A DNA stretch of 60,979 bases from the IMG/VR virus record IMGVR_UViG_3300042521_003026, positions 1-60,979 of that record. The stretch is one strand, 5' to 3'. Positions 33,003-40,602 of this stretch are shown piece after piece. Both the position numbers and the translations under genes were made by a program. Source of the DNA: a virus. Position 1 is the first letter of the stretch. Every line of letters begins with the position of its first letter. The notes beneath the pieces are model-generated. The model had not been told where the DNA came from, searched no databases, and was given only the letters and a program-made list of their open reading frames with translations.

Positions 33003-33341
33003 TTATTGAATTACGTCACTTTGCTCAAACAAGCAATCCACAACATAATAACCATCTTCCCATAGTGCAACTAAACCGTTTGGTCTAATCTTTTCGTTTA
33101 TAAGAAAATCAATATCGTCAATCATATCGTTGTAAAATTGTTTTCTGGAAGATCTTTTCAATTTTTTCTTATTTCTTTCGAGAAAATTGTGTAGTGTCAT
33201 TACAAAACCGTACACTTCAATCTCAAAGGACTGTGCCATATCAAGAAATTGAAGCAAAAGATCATAGGCGTTTAGCTTTTCGGTATTGTCAATCCAACGA
33301 CCCTTAACAATCTTCACCTTTGTTGATGATGTTTCTTCCAT
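33003..33341 (-). CDS. Hypothetical protein, paralog of the 26.5 kb gene, 112 aa
   Basis: GGGGGTAG precedes the ATG. Charged N-terminus, GRWIDN, then a basic helix (LERNKKKLKRSSRKQF) and MIDDIDFLINEKIRPNGLVA. It pairs with the 26471-26815 gene, and each paralog lies one or two genes from its own cassette promoter. Function unknown. Confidence 0.65.
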   Translation of the reverse strand: MEETSSTKVKIVKGRWIDNTEKLNAYDLLLQFLDMAQSFEIEVYGFVMTLHNFLERNKKKLKRSSRKQFYNDMIDDIDFLINEKIRPNGLVALWEDGYYVVDCLFEQSDVIQ

Positions 33342-33388
33342 GTTCTACCCCCACATTTTCATGAATAATAGTGTTTATCTCTATTATT

Positions 33389-33417
33389 AGTATCTCAAAA
33401 TTGGTCAACCATTGCAA
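33389..33417 (-). promoter_or_regulatory. Early promoter cassette, copy 11 (weak -35)
   Basis: The GATACT -10 and downstream block are conserved, but the -35 position reads TTGCAA. 47 bases before the ATG at 33341. Confidence 0.6.
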
Positions 33418-33481
33418 CAAAAAATAAAAAATTATTCTTCAGTGTTATCGAGGATTTAGTTCACAACATAGTGCTTGACAA

Positions 33482-33742
33482 TTAGCTTTGATTGTGATCG
33501 TGCAATGGTATCTCTTCAATTGGTTGATCGATTCGTTCCTCCACCACGAATACATCAAAATGCTTTTCATCTTCTGGATGGCAAATCTGTTCTAGAAACT
33601 TGTGATCGAATTTTGTTCGCCAATAAACAAATCTTTGAATAGTTGCATTCCATCGTGCTTGTGTCGCATTTCTGCATCTGCCACTATAGTATGCACCATG
33701 TTCTAGATTCGTTTTGGCTATTTTTGGTGTGTATCTTGACAC
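33482..33742 (-). CDS. Hypothetical protein, 86 aa (GTG start)
   Basis: Starts with GTG after AGGAAATGAT: MSRYTPKIAKTNLEHGAY, then YSGRCRNATQARWNA and an acidic end. The pattern is seen in small phage proteins, function unknown. Confidence 0.65.
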   Translation of the reverse strand: MSRYTPKIAKTNLEHGAYYSGRCRNATQARWNATIQRFVYWRTKFDHKFLEQICHPEDEKHFDVFVVEERIDQPIEEIPLHDHNQS

Positions 33743-33743
33743 A

Positions 33744-33965
33744 TCATTTCCTACTTTCTGTCATCCATTTCCAATCATCTTTTGCTTCTTGTAGTTTTTT
33801 CTCTAGTTCTCTGATTCTTTCTTTGAGCGTTTCAACTTCTCTCGCACCTGTTTCGTAACCATCGTACCAAGCTATTTCGACATCAGTGGCCGACCATTCT
33901 GCCTCACGATTGAATTGATTTACATAATCTTCTGCCAATAGTTCTGGTTCTTTTGTCATTTCCAT
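33744..33965 (-). CDS. Hypothetical coiled-coil protein, 73 aa
   Basis: Starts MEMTKEPELLAEDYVNQF with CGAGGATAC upstream. C-terminal half is a coiled coil (EVETLKERIRELEKKLQEAK). It stops one base before the 33742 gene starts. It is the first gene of the early block from its right edge. Confidence 0.62.
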   Translation of the reverse strand: MEMTKEPELLAEDYVNQFNREAEWSATDVEIAWYDGYETGAREVETLKERIRELEKKLQEAKDDWKWMTESRK

Positions 33966-34037
33966 ATTGTATCCTCGTTGCTGTCTGTTATATTTTATGT
34001 TACTATACTATAGAACACGTTGCAATAGAAAAGTAAG

Positions 34038-34045
34038 AATAAATA
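34038..34045 (+). promoter_or_regulatory. Late promoter octamer AATAAATA
   Basis: Plus strand, only 6 bases before the ATG at 34052, so a message from here would be nearly leaderless. Confidence 0.5.
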
Positions 34046-34051
34046 TTGTAT

Positions 34052-34561
34052 ATGGTACTACGCTTTAATCAATTCATATCAGAAACATTGGTGGTATATC
34101 GAGGATCTTTCGGTGTATCCAATTCTCCTATTCTTTGGGTCAGCACTTCAAGAGAACATGCTGGCATTTATTCGTTTGATAGAAAAACTGGCGCAAGGGG
34201 TGAGGTCACTGAATACCGCATAACCAAAAGAATTGATGATATTGATCTTGGATTTCGTGCAGCAGAGATTTCTGTACCATTTGAAGAAGTTCGGGGCAGA
34301 TTAAAAACTGCACTAATGGATCGATATGAAGAAAACAGAGTTACTGAAAAAACAGCAATCGATATTGCAGAAAAGCTAGATTCACTCAAATATTCAGGTA
34401 GCAAGCCAGTTTGGTTTTGGATGTACAAACCTGACGTTATTCAATCAATTCGTTCAATGGGGTTTAATTGTATCAAACAACGTGAAGGTATACAGTCACA
34501 CACTGGTAATGTCATCACTTATGGCATTCTTGATAGATCGATGATTTCTAAGGTTTCTTAA
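34052..34561 (+). CDS. ADP-ribosyltransferase-like protein with T4-type capsid-targeting leader
   Basis: 169 residues. The N-terminus MVLRFNQFISE resembles the T4 internal-protein leader MKTYQEFIAE, cut by the prohead protease after Glu. The mature part begins TLVVYRGSFG and has WVSTSREHAGIYS, then a string of strands with VTEYRI. This order (Tyr-Arg-Gly, then Ser-Thr-Ser, then a later Glu) resembles the R-S-E layout of ADP-ribosyltransferases, but the catalytic Glu cannot be placed surely. T4 injects ADP-ribosyltransferase Alt from the capsid. No Shine-Dalgarno. Confidence 0.6.
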   Translation: MVLRFNQFISETLVVYRGSFGVSNSPILWVSTSREHAGIYSFDRKTGARGEVTEYRITKRIDDIDLGFRAAEISVPFEEVRGRLKTALMDRYEENRVTEKTAIDIAEKLDSLKYSGSKPVWFWMYKPDVIQSIRSMGFNCIKQREGIQSHTGNVITYGILDRSMISKVS

Positions 34562-34641
34562 TTTTTACTTTTGCTCTCTTAGCTTTCTGAATATGAAAAT
34601 TTTATTCAATTTGACAATCAAAGATCCTTTCCGGAAACGAT

Positions 34642-34666
34642 AAAAAAGGCCTTTTAAAAGGTTTTT
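34642..34666. terminator. Bidirectional terminator between convergent genes
   Basis: CCTTTTAAAAGG flanked by AAAAAAGG on one side and TTTTT on the other, between the plus-strand gene ending at 34561 and the minus-strand gene ending at 34677. The block CCGGAAACGATAAAAAAGG just before it is nearly repeated at 39.52 kb. Confidence 0.6.
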
Positions 34667-34676
34667 GCTCTTGGAT

Positions 34677-35675
34677 TTAGCTCCAGAGCCGCCTAAAGTG
34701 GTCTTTGACAGACTCTATCTCTTTTTGTATTTTATTCACATCTTTTAGCTTTTTCAGCTTTCTGATCAATTCTATGGTTTCTGGTACTTCTGGTGCCCTG
34801 AATATTTGCACAGTCTTTTGAAGTGGCACTAGTCTCAAAGATCCTGGCTTCACCCTTTGATATAGCTCTATCGAATACGCTGGTGTTCTCATCATCACGC
34901 TTCTTGTCACCAATATGCCGTTCAGTTCGTCTAGTGGTATGAATACCATTGTACCTAGATTGTCCATATCTTGTGCTTGCATTTCTTTGGCGAGGAATGA
35001 ACGCATATCAGCTTTTGTGATTTTCTTTTTTGCTGTTTCTTGTTCTAGTTTGTTCTTCGGAAACAGAGACTCTGGCGAGTTCATCGCTTTTGATACGGTC
35101 ACAGAATTGTACATCTTTTGTGTCATCTTGATTTTCTTGCCATTTTTGTAAGCAAAAGATCTCATAGAGATTTCTTGTTCTGCATCACCACCACCAAGTG
35201 AGGCAACGGGACGTTCTGAGTTCATAATGCTGAGTTCAAAGTATTTTGTTCTGTCTTTGTTGTGAACAGTTAGTGTGATGTACCAAAACCAAACGCCTTT
35301 GTTTTTTACGTGCTCTCGATTGGTTTCGATCTTGCTTTCAAAGTTCTCTTTGAATATCGACTCAAAGTGTTTTTCGTATGCGGCTACGTTTAGATTTTTG
35401 ACCATCGCATCGAGCACTTGTAGTACTCTTTCGTTTGTATTGACTGTCGGTGTAGTTTTTGCGGTTCTTGATGAGGATTTCAATAGCTCATAAGCCAAAT
35501 TGATCTTCTGCATCATTTCTTTTGAACCACCCTTGTCTGGATGATTCGCAATGGCGGCAACTTTGTATGCTTTCTTGACATCATCTGACGTATAGCTAGA
35601 GGGCAGTTTGAGAATAGTTTCTGCCTCTCCTCTTGATAGTGTGATTTCAGTGAGAAAGTTCTTAAAGTTTTTCAT
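34677..35675 (-). CDS. J-domain protein with T4-type capsid-targeting leader
   Basis: 332 residues. Leader MKNFKNFLTE at 1-10. The J-domain covers about 13-68, with HPDKGG (His-Pro-Asp 45-47) and KINLAYELLKSS. The rest is an unknown domain of about 260 residues. J-domain proteins stimulate Hsp70 ATPase, so an injected copy could redirect the host DnaK (inference). AATAAATA at 35708-35715 suggests late expression. Confidence 0.85.
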   Translation of the reverse strand: MKNFKNFLTEITLSRGEAETILKLPSSYTSDDVKKAYKVAAIANHPDKGGSKEMMQKINLAYELLKSSSRTAKTTPTVNTNERVLQVLDAMVKNLNVAAYEKHFESIFKENFESKIETNREHVKNKGVWFWYITLTVHNKDRTKYFELSIMNSERPVASLGGGDAEQEISMRSFAYKNGKKIKMTQKMYNSVTVSKAMNSPESLFPKNKLEQETAKKKITKADMRSFLAKEMQAQDMDNLGTMVFIPLDELNGILVTRSVMMRTPAYSIELYQRVKPGSLRLVPLQKTVQIFRAPEVPETIELIRKLKKLKDVNKIQKEIESVKDHFRRLWS

Positions 35676-35707
35676 AACTGATAGAGACCTTTGATCTTGC
35701 TTTCATC

Positions 35708-35715
35708 TATTTATT
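35708..35715 (-). promoter_or_regulatory. Late promoter octamer AATAAATA
   Basis: Minus strand, 33 bases before the J-domain gene start. Confidence 0.5.
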
Positions 35716-35728
35716 GTTTATTTTACGG

Positions 35729-35899
35729 TCACTTTCCCCATCCTACTCGTAGCCAAATCCTTTCGTGTGCATAGTGTGCAAATATCATCAGAACGTTGAT
35801 TGCTATGGCGCCATGAATGCCCGTCCAAAGTGCTGTGAGTAATGTTGCCGTTACTCTCCAGGTTAAAGCTCTTGTTATTGTTCTTTTGTGTGTTTCCAT
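35729..35899 (-). CDS. DUF2061 membrane protein, 56 aa
   Basis: METHKRTITRALTWRVTATL, then two hydrophobic segments and a final HERIWLRVGWGK. The opening METxKR..KAITWR and the ending HERxW....WG are the DUF2061 signature; function unknown. It overlaps no other real gene; nearby frames are shadows. Confidence 0.8.
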   Translation of the reverse strand: METHKRTITRALTWRVTATLLTALWTGIHGAIAINVLMIFAHYAHERIWLRVGWGK

Positions 35900-35912
35900 T
35901 GCTTTTACTTTG

Positions 35913-35920
35913 AATAAATA
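35913..35920 (+). promoter_or_regulatory. Late promoter octamer AATAAATA
   Basis: Plus strand, 50 bases before the P-loop kinase start at 35971. Confidence 0.55.
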
Positions 35921-35970
35921 ATATAATGCGTGGCATTGTGTCATATAATAATCATAGGGTCAAGAACAAA

Positions 35971-36651
35971 ATGAAAAGTTTTCAAGAGTTCTTCATATCA
36001 GAAGGCGTTAGTGATCAAGGCATATTTAAAGCGGTATTTCTTGCCGGCGGACCTGGCTCTGGTAAATCTTTTGTTTCTAAAAACACACTACCAAATGCTA
36101 TTCTTGGATTAAAGGTTGTCAATTCGGACGAGGTTTTGGAGTTTCTACTCAAAAAGCATAATGTAGGTTCAAATATGAATCTAATGTCACCCGATGAATT
36201 GAAGAAGTTTGCTGACATAAGAGACAAAGCCAAAAAAATAACAACAAAAAGAGAAGAAATATATCTCGAAGGTAGATTAGGTCTTGTCATAGATGGTACT
36301 GGAAGAGACTATGACAAAATTGCCAAAAAGAAAGCAGAATTAGAAAAGCTCGGTTATGATACTTATTTGTTGTTTGTGAATACTTCACTTGAAGTCGCCA
36401 AAGAACGTAATCGCAAAAGGGCTCGTAGTGTTTCGGATGATCTTGTAGTTCAGTATTGGAACGATGTTCAAAGCAATATAGGAAGATTTCAAAGTTTGTT
36501 CGGTTCACAAAATTTTACCGTTGTTGACAATAATAATGCAGATGAGGCCATATTGAACGATGTGTTCAAAGGCATTAAAAGGTTTGTAGATAAACCACCC
36601 CGCTCACAACAAGCTAGACAGTGGATTGCAGCTAGATCAGGAAATAAGTGA
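35971..36651 (+). CDS. P-loop kinase (AAA_33/zeta-toxin-like) with T4-type leader
   Basis: 226 residues from the ATG at 35971; the leader is MKSFQEFFISE. Walker A is LAGGPGSGKSFVS, then VVNSDEVLEF (possible catalytic Asp), LVIDGTGRDYDKI, and an Arg-rich lid (AKERNRKRARSVS). The set is typical of small nucleotide/sugar kinases and zeta-type toxins. Its C-terminus overlaps the next gene on the other strand by 15 bases. Related proteins occur in other T4-like phages; substrate unknown. Confidence 0.85.
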   Translation: MKSFQEFFISEGVSDQGIFKAVFLAGGPGSGKSFVSKNTLPNAILGLKVVNSDEVLEFLLKKHNVGSNMNLMSPDELKKFADIRDKAKKITTKREEIYLEGRLGLVIDGTGRDYDKIAKKKAELEKLGYDTYLLFVNTSLEVAKERNRKRARSVSDDLVVQYWNDVQSNIGRFQSLFGSQNFTVVDNNNADEAILNDVFKGIKRFVDKPPRSQQARQWIAARSGNK

Positions 36652-37077
36652 ATCTAGTGCTGGTTTTGTCTTCTTAAACCAATCGACTAATTTTTTGTTT
36701 GCATCTTCTATTGAAGTTTTTGATGTGATTTTTCTAAACTTCACAACATCTCTCTGTTTGTAGTGTGAAGAAACTAACTCCCAAGAAACGGAAGAAAGAT
36801 TTACGAGTTTACCGTAATTAGAAGAAAGATGCATCATTAATTTTATGCTCGCCGGTGAATTCTCTGCTATGTTATTATATGGTTTCGTGTCGTGTATGTG
36901 TAGGTATATGTTATTACCAAGATTTTTTGAAGCCTTTTTGAATACAACATATCTATCACCCAAAACAGACTTCAGATCAGATGATAACTTTTCAGCTAAA
37001 TCTACAAAATTGTCGTCGATATATTTTGCGGTCAATTTTTCAGACTGTTCAGCTAGGAATGTTTTCAAATCTTTCAT
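36637..37077 (-). CDS. Hypothetical protein with T4-type capsid-targeting leader, 146 aa
   Basis: Leader MKDLKTFLAEQSEKL; the rest is helix-strand (DLKSVLGDRYVVFKKASKNL) with no motif I recognise. AGGAGAATGTA ribosome site. Unlike its neighbours it has an early-type promoter upstream (37116-37144). Convergent with the kinase gene. Confidence 0.65.
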   Translation of the reverse strand: MKDLKTFLAEQSEKLTAKYIDDNFVDLAEKLSSDLKSVLGDRYVVFKKASKNLGNNIYLHIHDTKPYNNIAENSPASIKLMMHLSSNYGKLVNLSSVSWELVSSHYKQRDVVKFRKITSKTSIEDANKKLVDWFKKTKPALDSLIS

Positions 37078-37115
37078 TACATTCTCCTATGGTTTATTAT
37101 TCTGTTCTAATTATT

Positions 37116-37144
37116 AGTATCTCACAAATGGTATTATATTACAA
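37116..37144 (-). promoter_or_regulatory. Early promoter cassette, copy 12 (weak -35)
   Basis: GATACT -10 (37116-37121) with the downstream TAATAATTAG-like block, but a -35 position of TTGTAA. 38 bases before the ATG at 37077. Confidence 0.55.
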
Positions 37145-37181
37145 CCATTTTTTATTGACTAGACTAATAATTTGACTATAG

Positions 37182-37189
37182 TATAAATA
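37182..37189 (+). promoter_or_regulatory. Late promoter octamer TATAAATA
   Basis: Exact consensus on the plus strand, 37 bases before the ATG at 37227. Confidence 0.75.
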
Positions 37190-37226
37190 TATATGCTTGC
37201 ATTTCAATTATTCAAAAAATCAAAAA

Positions 37227-37949
37227 ATGAGCGCCAAATCAGACAAATATGAAAAAGATGTTGCCAAATACATCGACAAAATAATTGGCGTTAAGGCAGA
37301 AAGACCTTCGGTTGGCGTAGATTATCCTGATGTAAAAGTAAAATATCAATCAAAAGAGGTGTGGCTTGAGGTTAAGATGAGTCACACAGACAATCTTTCA
37401 AATCCAAGAGTGTTCTATCATAGTGGAAAATGGCAAACAACTTATAAAACACCCGCCGCAAAATATACCGTAGACATTTTAAACGAATCGATACAAACTA
37501 AAAAGTTTTTACAAAATATATCAAAGTTCTCTGGTATACCATTGAAACAGTTGAAGCTGCCAACGACATTATCAGGACTAAAAGAACCTGGTGCTGTTCC
37601 ATTAATGGTCATGAAGGCATACTTTGAACAACCTGGAGTGAACAGATATATCGCCAGCAAAGAAAACTACAACCTAGGAAAAGTAGTGACAGAACATTAC
37701 ACAGTTGGCAAAACACAACCGGCATTGTATATGCAAGCAGGAGACGATTTCTATCTCATATCGTCAAAAAATCCACTTAAATTGCCAAAGAATATACCAG
37801 TGTTGACGGGAAGTGGTGACTTCAAGGTTCGTGTGTCGACAAGATCAGAATTCTACGAAATACAAGCAGAAATTAAAATCAAAGATATGCCAGATAGTGA
37901 ATACTCTTTGATGCCAGGCACAAAAAAGAAAAATCCATTCATTTCATAA
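37227..37949 (+). CDS. PD-(D/E)XK nuclease-like protein
   Basis: 240 residues from the ATG at 37227 (MSAKSDKYEKDVAKYIDK). Near residue 30 comes VGVDYPDVKVKYQSKEVWLEVKM, an Asp then Glu-x-Lys array as in the PD-(D/E)XK nuclease fold. A helical linker and a second beta-rich domain follow. An exact late octamer precedes it and a strong terminator follows. It has no capsid-targeting leader. It lies at the end of the leader-protein island. Confidence 0.7.
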   Translation: MSAKSDKYEKDVAKYIDKIIGVKAERPSVGVDYPDVKVKYQSKEVWLEVKMSHTDNLSNPRVFYHSGKWQTTYKTPAAKYTVDILNESIQTKKFLQNISKFSGIPLKQLKLPTTLSGLKEPGAVPLMVMKAYFEQPGVNRYIASKENYNLGKVVTEHYTVGKTQPALYMQAGDDFYLISSKNPLKLPKNIPVLTGSGDFKVRVSTRSEFYEIQAEIKIKDMPDSEYSLMPGTKKKNPFIS

Positions 37950-37971
37950 TCAAAATATTCTATCAGATTAG

Positions 37972-38006
37972 CAGTTATTAAATAATTTTTAATAACTGAA
38001 TTTTTT
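37972..38006 (+). terminator. Rho-independent terminator
   Basis: CAGTTATTAAA, 5-base loop, TTTAATAACTG, followed by TTTTTT. It ends the nuclease-like gene. Confidence 0.9.
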
Positions 38007-38012
38007 ATATCG

Positions 38013-38549
38013 TTATGAAAAATATCTATTCAATGTAAGTAAAAGTTCTTCGTGATTATTTGAATTGTTCGTTATTACTTTTCTCACTTTCAGTTCTTGA
38101 TGAAAATCTCCACTTTGATCGATCAATACAGTCAATTGTGCTTTCTTTTCTGGATTCGACCAAGACAACTTCAATCGTTCATTTTCAATTACCGTGCTCT
38201 GTGGCATATAACAAGGGTAGCTAGAGATCAATTCTATAAACGATAGAATGCGTTCGCTATCTATCTCTACATCATCGAGCAATGTGGATAATCTATTTTG
38301 GATTCTGTCCTCTTCGTTCACTATCGACTTCAATGCATCTTTATAATTATCAAATCTTAGTATAGTTTTGGCTTTTGTGTGATATAAAGTGACTTCAACT
38401 TCATTATTCTTTGTTGACATTGCAACTACGTGATCACCCTTTTCAAAAAACTCTCTGGGAAAATATCTATTCATTTGTGTGTTTACCGACTTCTCACTGA
38501 AGCCGAGTTTATTCAATCCCTTTAAAAATCCACTTCTACTTGTGCTCAT
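38013..38549 (-). CDS. Hypothetical protein, 178 aa
   Basis: Starts MSTSRSGFLKGLNKLGFSEK with GGGAGCAAG upstream. Basic N-terminal half; beta-strand C-terminal half. Ends convergent with the nuclease-like gene. Unrecognised. Confidence 0.65.
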   Translation of the reverse strand: MSTSRSGFLKGLNKLGFSEKSVNTQMNRYFPREFFEKGDHVVAMSTKNNEVEVTLYHTKAKTILRFDNYKDALKSIVNEEDRIQNRLSTLLDDVEIDSERILSFIELISSYPCYMPQSTVIENERLKLSWSNPEKKAQLTVLIDQSGDFHQELKVRKVITNNSNNHEELLLTLNRYFS

Positions 38550-38551
38550 TT

Positions 38552-38992
38552 TTATAACTTGCTCCCAATAGAATTTGATACATTGCGTTGAGACAGAAAA
38601 AGAACAAACAATAGCTTTTGTAATTTTGATTTATGTTCTTCTAGGTTTTCAAACTTTATAGTGTGACCTGCACTAGTAAATTCGTATTGATCGTATACGT
38701 GGTCTTTGTTTAGTGATAACAAAATGTTATTAGTTTGCTTCTCATACAAAAATACTTGTGTGTACAAAGGCCTTGACCAGATTCTAATTGAATGATCTAT
38801 TCTATTTTTAAAGTCATATCCGTGTGCCGAGTATAATTGTAATTTTTTTGCGTTGTGTGTTGTGGTAAAAGGATTACAATCAATGAACTCTACATCGAAA
38901 TTATTTCTAATCGTGGGACAAATAGTTTTATGACCATCGGAATAGTGCCAGTTTCTAATCTCATCTATGATATTCAGCTTTTTTTGTTCCAT
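38552..38992 (-). CDS. Hypothetical protein, 146 aa
   Basis: Starts MEQKKLNIIDEIRNWHYS. Mixed fold with paired Tyr/Phe strands (RSRPLYTQ-like RIWSRPLYTQVFLYEK). Ends with IGSKL. Overlaps the upstream gene by 32 bases. Unrecognised. Confidence 0.62.
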   Translation of the reverse strand: MEQKKLNIIDEIRNWHYSDGHKTICPTIRNNFDVEFIDCNPFTTTHNAKKLQLYSAHGYDFKNRIDHSIRIWSRPLYTQVFLYEKQTNNILLSLNKDHVYDQYEFTSAGHTIKFENLEEHKSKLQKLLFVLFLSQRNVSNSIGSKL

Positions 38993-39506
38993 ATATTATT
39001 CTCACAATAGTATTAATTCTATCTTTTTGTGTAAAAGAAGATATCTCTAGCTTTTCTCCATACTTTCTATGAATGGTAGTTCTGTCATCGGCGAATACTA
39101 TGTAAGGACCACTTTTACTACCGGCAACGGCACAAGGTGGACATTCAACATATATAATTGAATTGTACTTCATTCCTGTATTCTTAGTCAACACGTAAAA
39201 TACAATTAATTCAAAATCGACAGGAGAAATTCCAACTATTGCCAAAACTTGATATTTGCCTTCTTCAAATACGTAACACATTGACAACTTGTGATTTACG
39301 TTTAGACAATATGGAACGACACTTTGATTTTTTAGAATGATTTTTTCCATCAATTCCAAATAAGGCAAATGATATTCTCGCTCACAATCAACAATAAAGT
39401 TTTCTAATATTGGATTATCGTGTTTAAGTAGGTGCGTACCGATGCCATAAGTATTATGATACTGAAGTATCTCTTTGGTGATGTTTATAGTTTTTTTATC
39501 TTCCAT
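38961..39506 (-). CDS. Hypothetical protein, 181 aa
   Basis: Start at 39506 (MEDKKTINITKEILQYHNT); the ATG at 39518 is very close to AAAGG. Contains IIYVECPPCAVAGSKSG and DDRTTIHRKYGEKL. It resembles no family I know. Confidence 0.62.
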   Translation of the reverse strand: MEDKKTINITKEILQYHNTYGIGTHLLKHDNPILENFIVDCEREYHLPYLELMEKIILKNQSVVPYCLNVNHKLSMCYVFEEGKYQVLAIVGISPVDFELIVFYVLTKNTGMKYNSIIYVECPPCAVAGSKSGPYIVFADDRTTIHRKYGEKLEISSFTQKDRINTIVRIIYGTKKAEYHR

Positions 39507-39514
39507 ATTGATTA

Positions 39515-39553
39515 ACATCCTTTCGGGAAACGATAAAAAAAGGTCTTAAAAAC
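39515..39553 (-). repeat. Second copy of a 39-base element (first near 34.62 kb)
   Basis: CATCCTTTCGGGAAACGATAAAAAAAGG resembles GATCCTTTCCGGAAACGATAAAAAAGG at 34623. Here it surrounds the ribosome site of a gene, there it ends two genes. It may be a mobile hairpin or a shared regulatory sequence. Confidence 0.5.
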
Positions 39554-40185
39554 TATTTGAAATCAGATTTAACGTTTTTAAGCAGCACATATTTAATGAT
39601 TCCCTCAAACCATTCATTACATTTTACCGAATTAAAATTAGCACCAAGGTTTCGATATACACGATCACTATGTCTGCGCTCAAATGTAAACTCGCCATGC
39701 TTCGTCGTATATCTGTTTGGCCCTCTTATTCTATTATTCGATGAACTAGGAACACACACATAAGAAATATTAAAATTTGGATCTATTACAGATGGAGTCT
39801 TATCGTCACTGTTATTAAATTCTAATACAAAAAATCCTATAGCAATTTCACTCGAATTAGAAACATATGAAGTCAATTCGCCTATAATAAACTCAATCGA
39901 TATATCAGGAAACTCTTCCAAAAAAAATGTATAGCACTGTGAGTTAGAAAGTTTGATATCCCAAAGAAAATTTACTATATGAAATATCTGTGTATGATCT
40001 ATGCCATAAGACATCGCCTTTGCGAATATTGATTTTGCGGTTTGTAGTACAATGGCCTGTCGAGTAAAACTTCTGCTTGAATTGAAATTGGTTAATATGG
40101 GATCTGTGGCCACACTGTGTGGCGAAACTTCTGCTCGATTTACAGAATTATAATAATCAAAAAGAATTTTAGTAATATTCATCAA
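39553..40185 (-). CDS. Hypothetical protein, about 210 aa
   Basis: Start at 40185 (MLMNITKILFDYYNSVNRAE) or at 40179; a longer frame to 40290 overlaps the lipoprotein-like gene. Alpha/beta with NSDDKTPSVIDPNFNI and TFERRHSDRVYRNLG. Unrecognised. Confidence 0.6.
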   Translation of the reverse strand: MMNITKILFDYYNSVNRAEVSPHSVATDPILTNFNSSRSFTRQAIVLQTAKSIFAKAMSYGIDHTQIFHIVNFLWDIKLSNSQCYTFFLEEFPDISIEFIIGELTSYVSNSSEIAIGFFVLEFNNSDDKTPSVIDPNFNISYVCVPSSSNNRIRGPNRYTTKHGEFTFERRHSDRVYRNLGANFNSVKCNEWFEGIIKYVLLKNVKSDFK

Positions 40186-40390
40186 CATCGAAGTCCGGAT
40201 CTGTTTTACATTCCGATAGATATCTCCAATTAGGTCCAACGCAAGGATCTTCTTCTGGAAAGAATGCCTCTTTAAAATCGGCACAACCACTAAAGAGAAA
40301 ACAAACTACTATTATGCCGATCAAAAAGAATAAGAACTTTCTATTCAAATCTATGATTTTAATTATTCTATCTACATCGTCGTCGTTCAT
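40169..40390 (-). CDS. Lipoprotein-like small membrane protein, 73 aa
   Basis: A charged N-terminus of about 18 residues, then FLFFLIGIIVVCFLFSGC, a hydrophobic segment ending in a lipobox (LFSGC), and an acidic C-terminal part. If lipidated it would be a small lipoprotein, as outer spanins are, but no spanin partner is seen. GAGGGTAG ribosome site. Confidence 0.6.
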   Translation of the reverse strand: MNDDDVDRIIKIIDLNRKFLFFLIGIIVVCFLFSGCADFKEAFFPEEDPCVGPNWRYLSECKTDPDFDVDEYY

Positions 40391-40602
40391 ATTCTACCCT
40401 CCGGACACCATCCCTTTAAAAAATCAAAAATAGGTCTACCAACAAATTCACAATCGCTCATTTTTATCCATTTGCCATGCTGATCGCCGTGCGGTTTAAT
40501 CACCCTTAGCATTTTCAAGGATGATTTAACACGCAAAACTGAGTACAATTCACCCCTACATCTAATTATATCACGAATTTTTATTTCCTCTGAGCCATTC
40601 AT
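40387..40602 (-). CDS. Hypothetical protein, 71 aa
   Basis: Starts MNGSEEIKIRDIIRCRGEL. Short strands (YSVLRVKSSLKMLRVIKP), GDQHGKWIKMSDCEF; a small beta domain is likely. Overlaps the RNA ligase gene end by 32 bases and the next gene by four. Unrecognised. Confidence 0.6.
   Translation of the reverse strand: MNGSEEIKIRDIIRCRGELYSVLRVKSSLKMLRVIKPHGDQHGKWIKMSDCEFVGRPIFDFLKGWCPEGRI

Noticed and set aside
33997-34025. Further early promoter at 34.0 kb (TTGCAA-17-TAACAT)
   Set aside because: Both boxes are weak and the cassette block is absent. The gene at 33965 may use another promoter.
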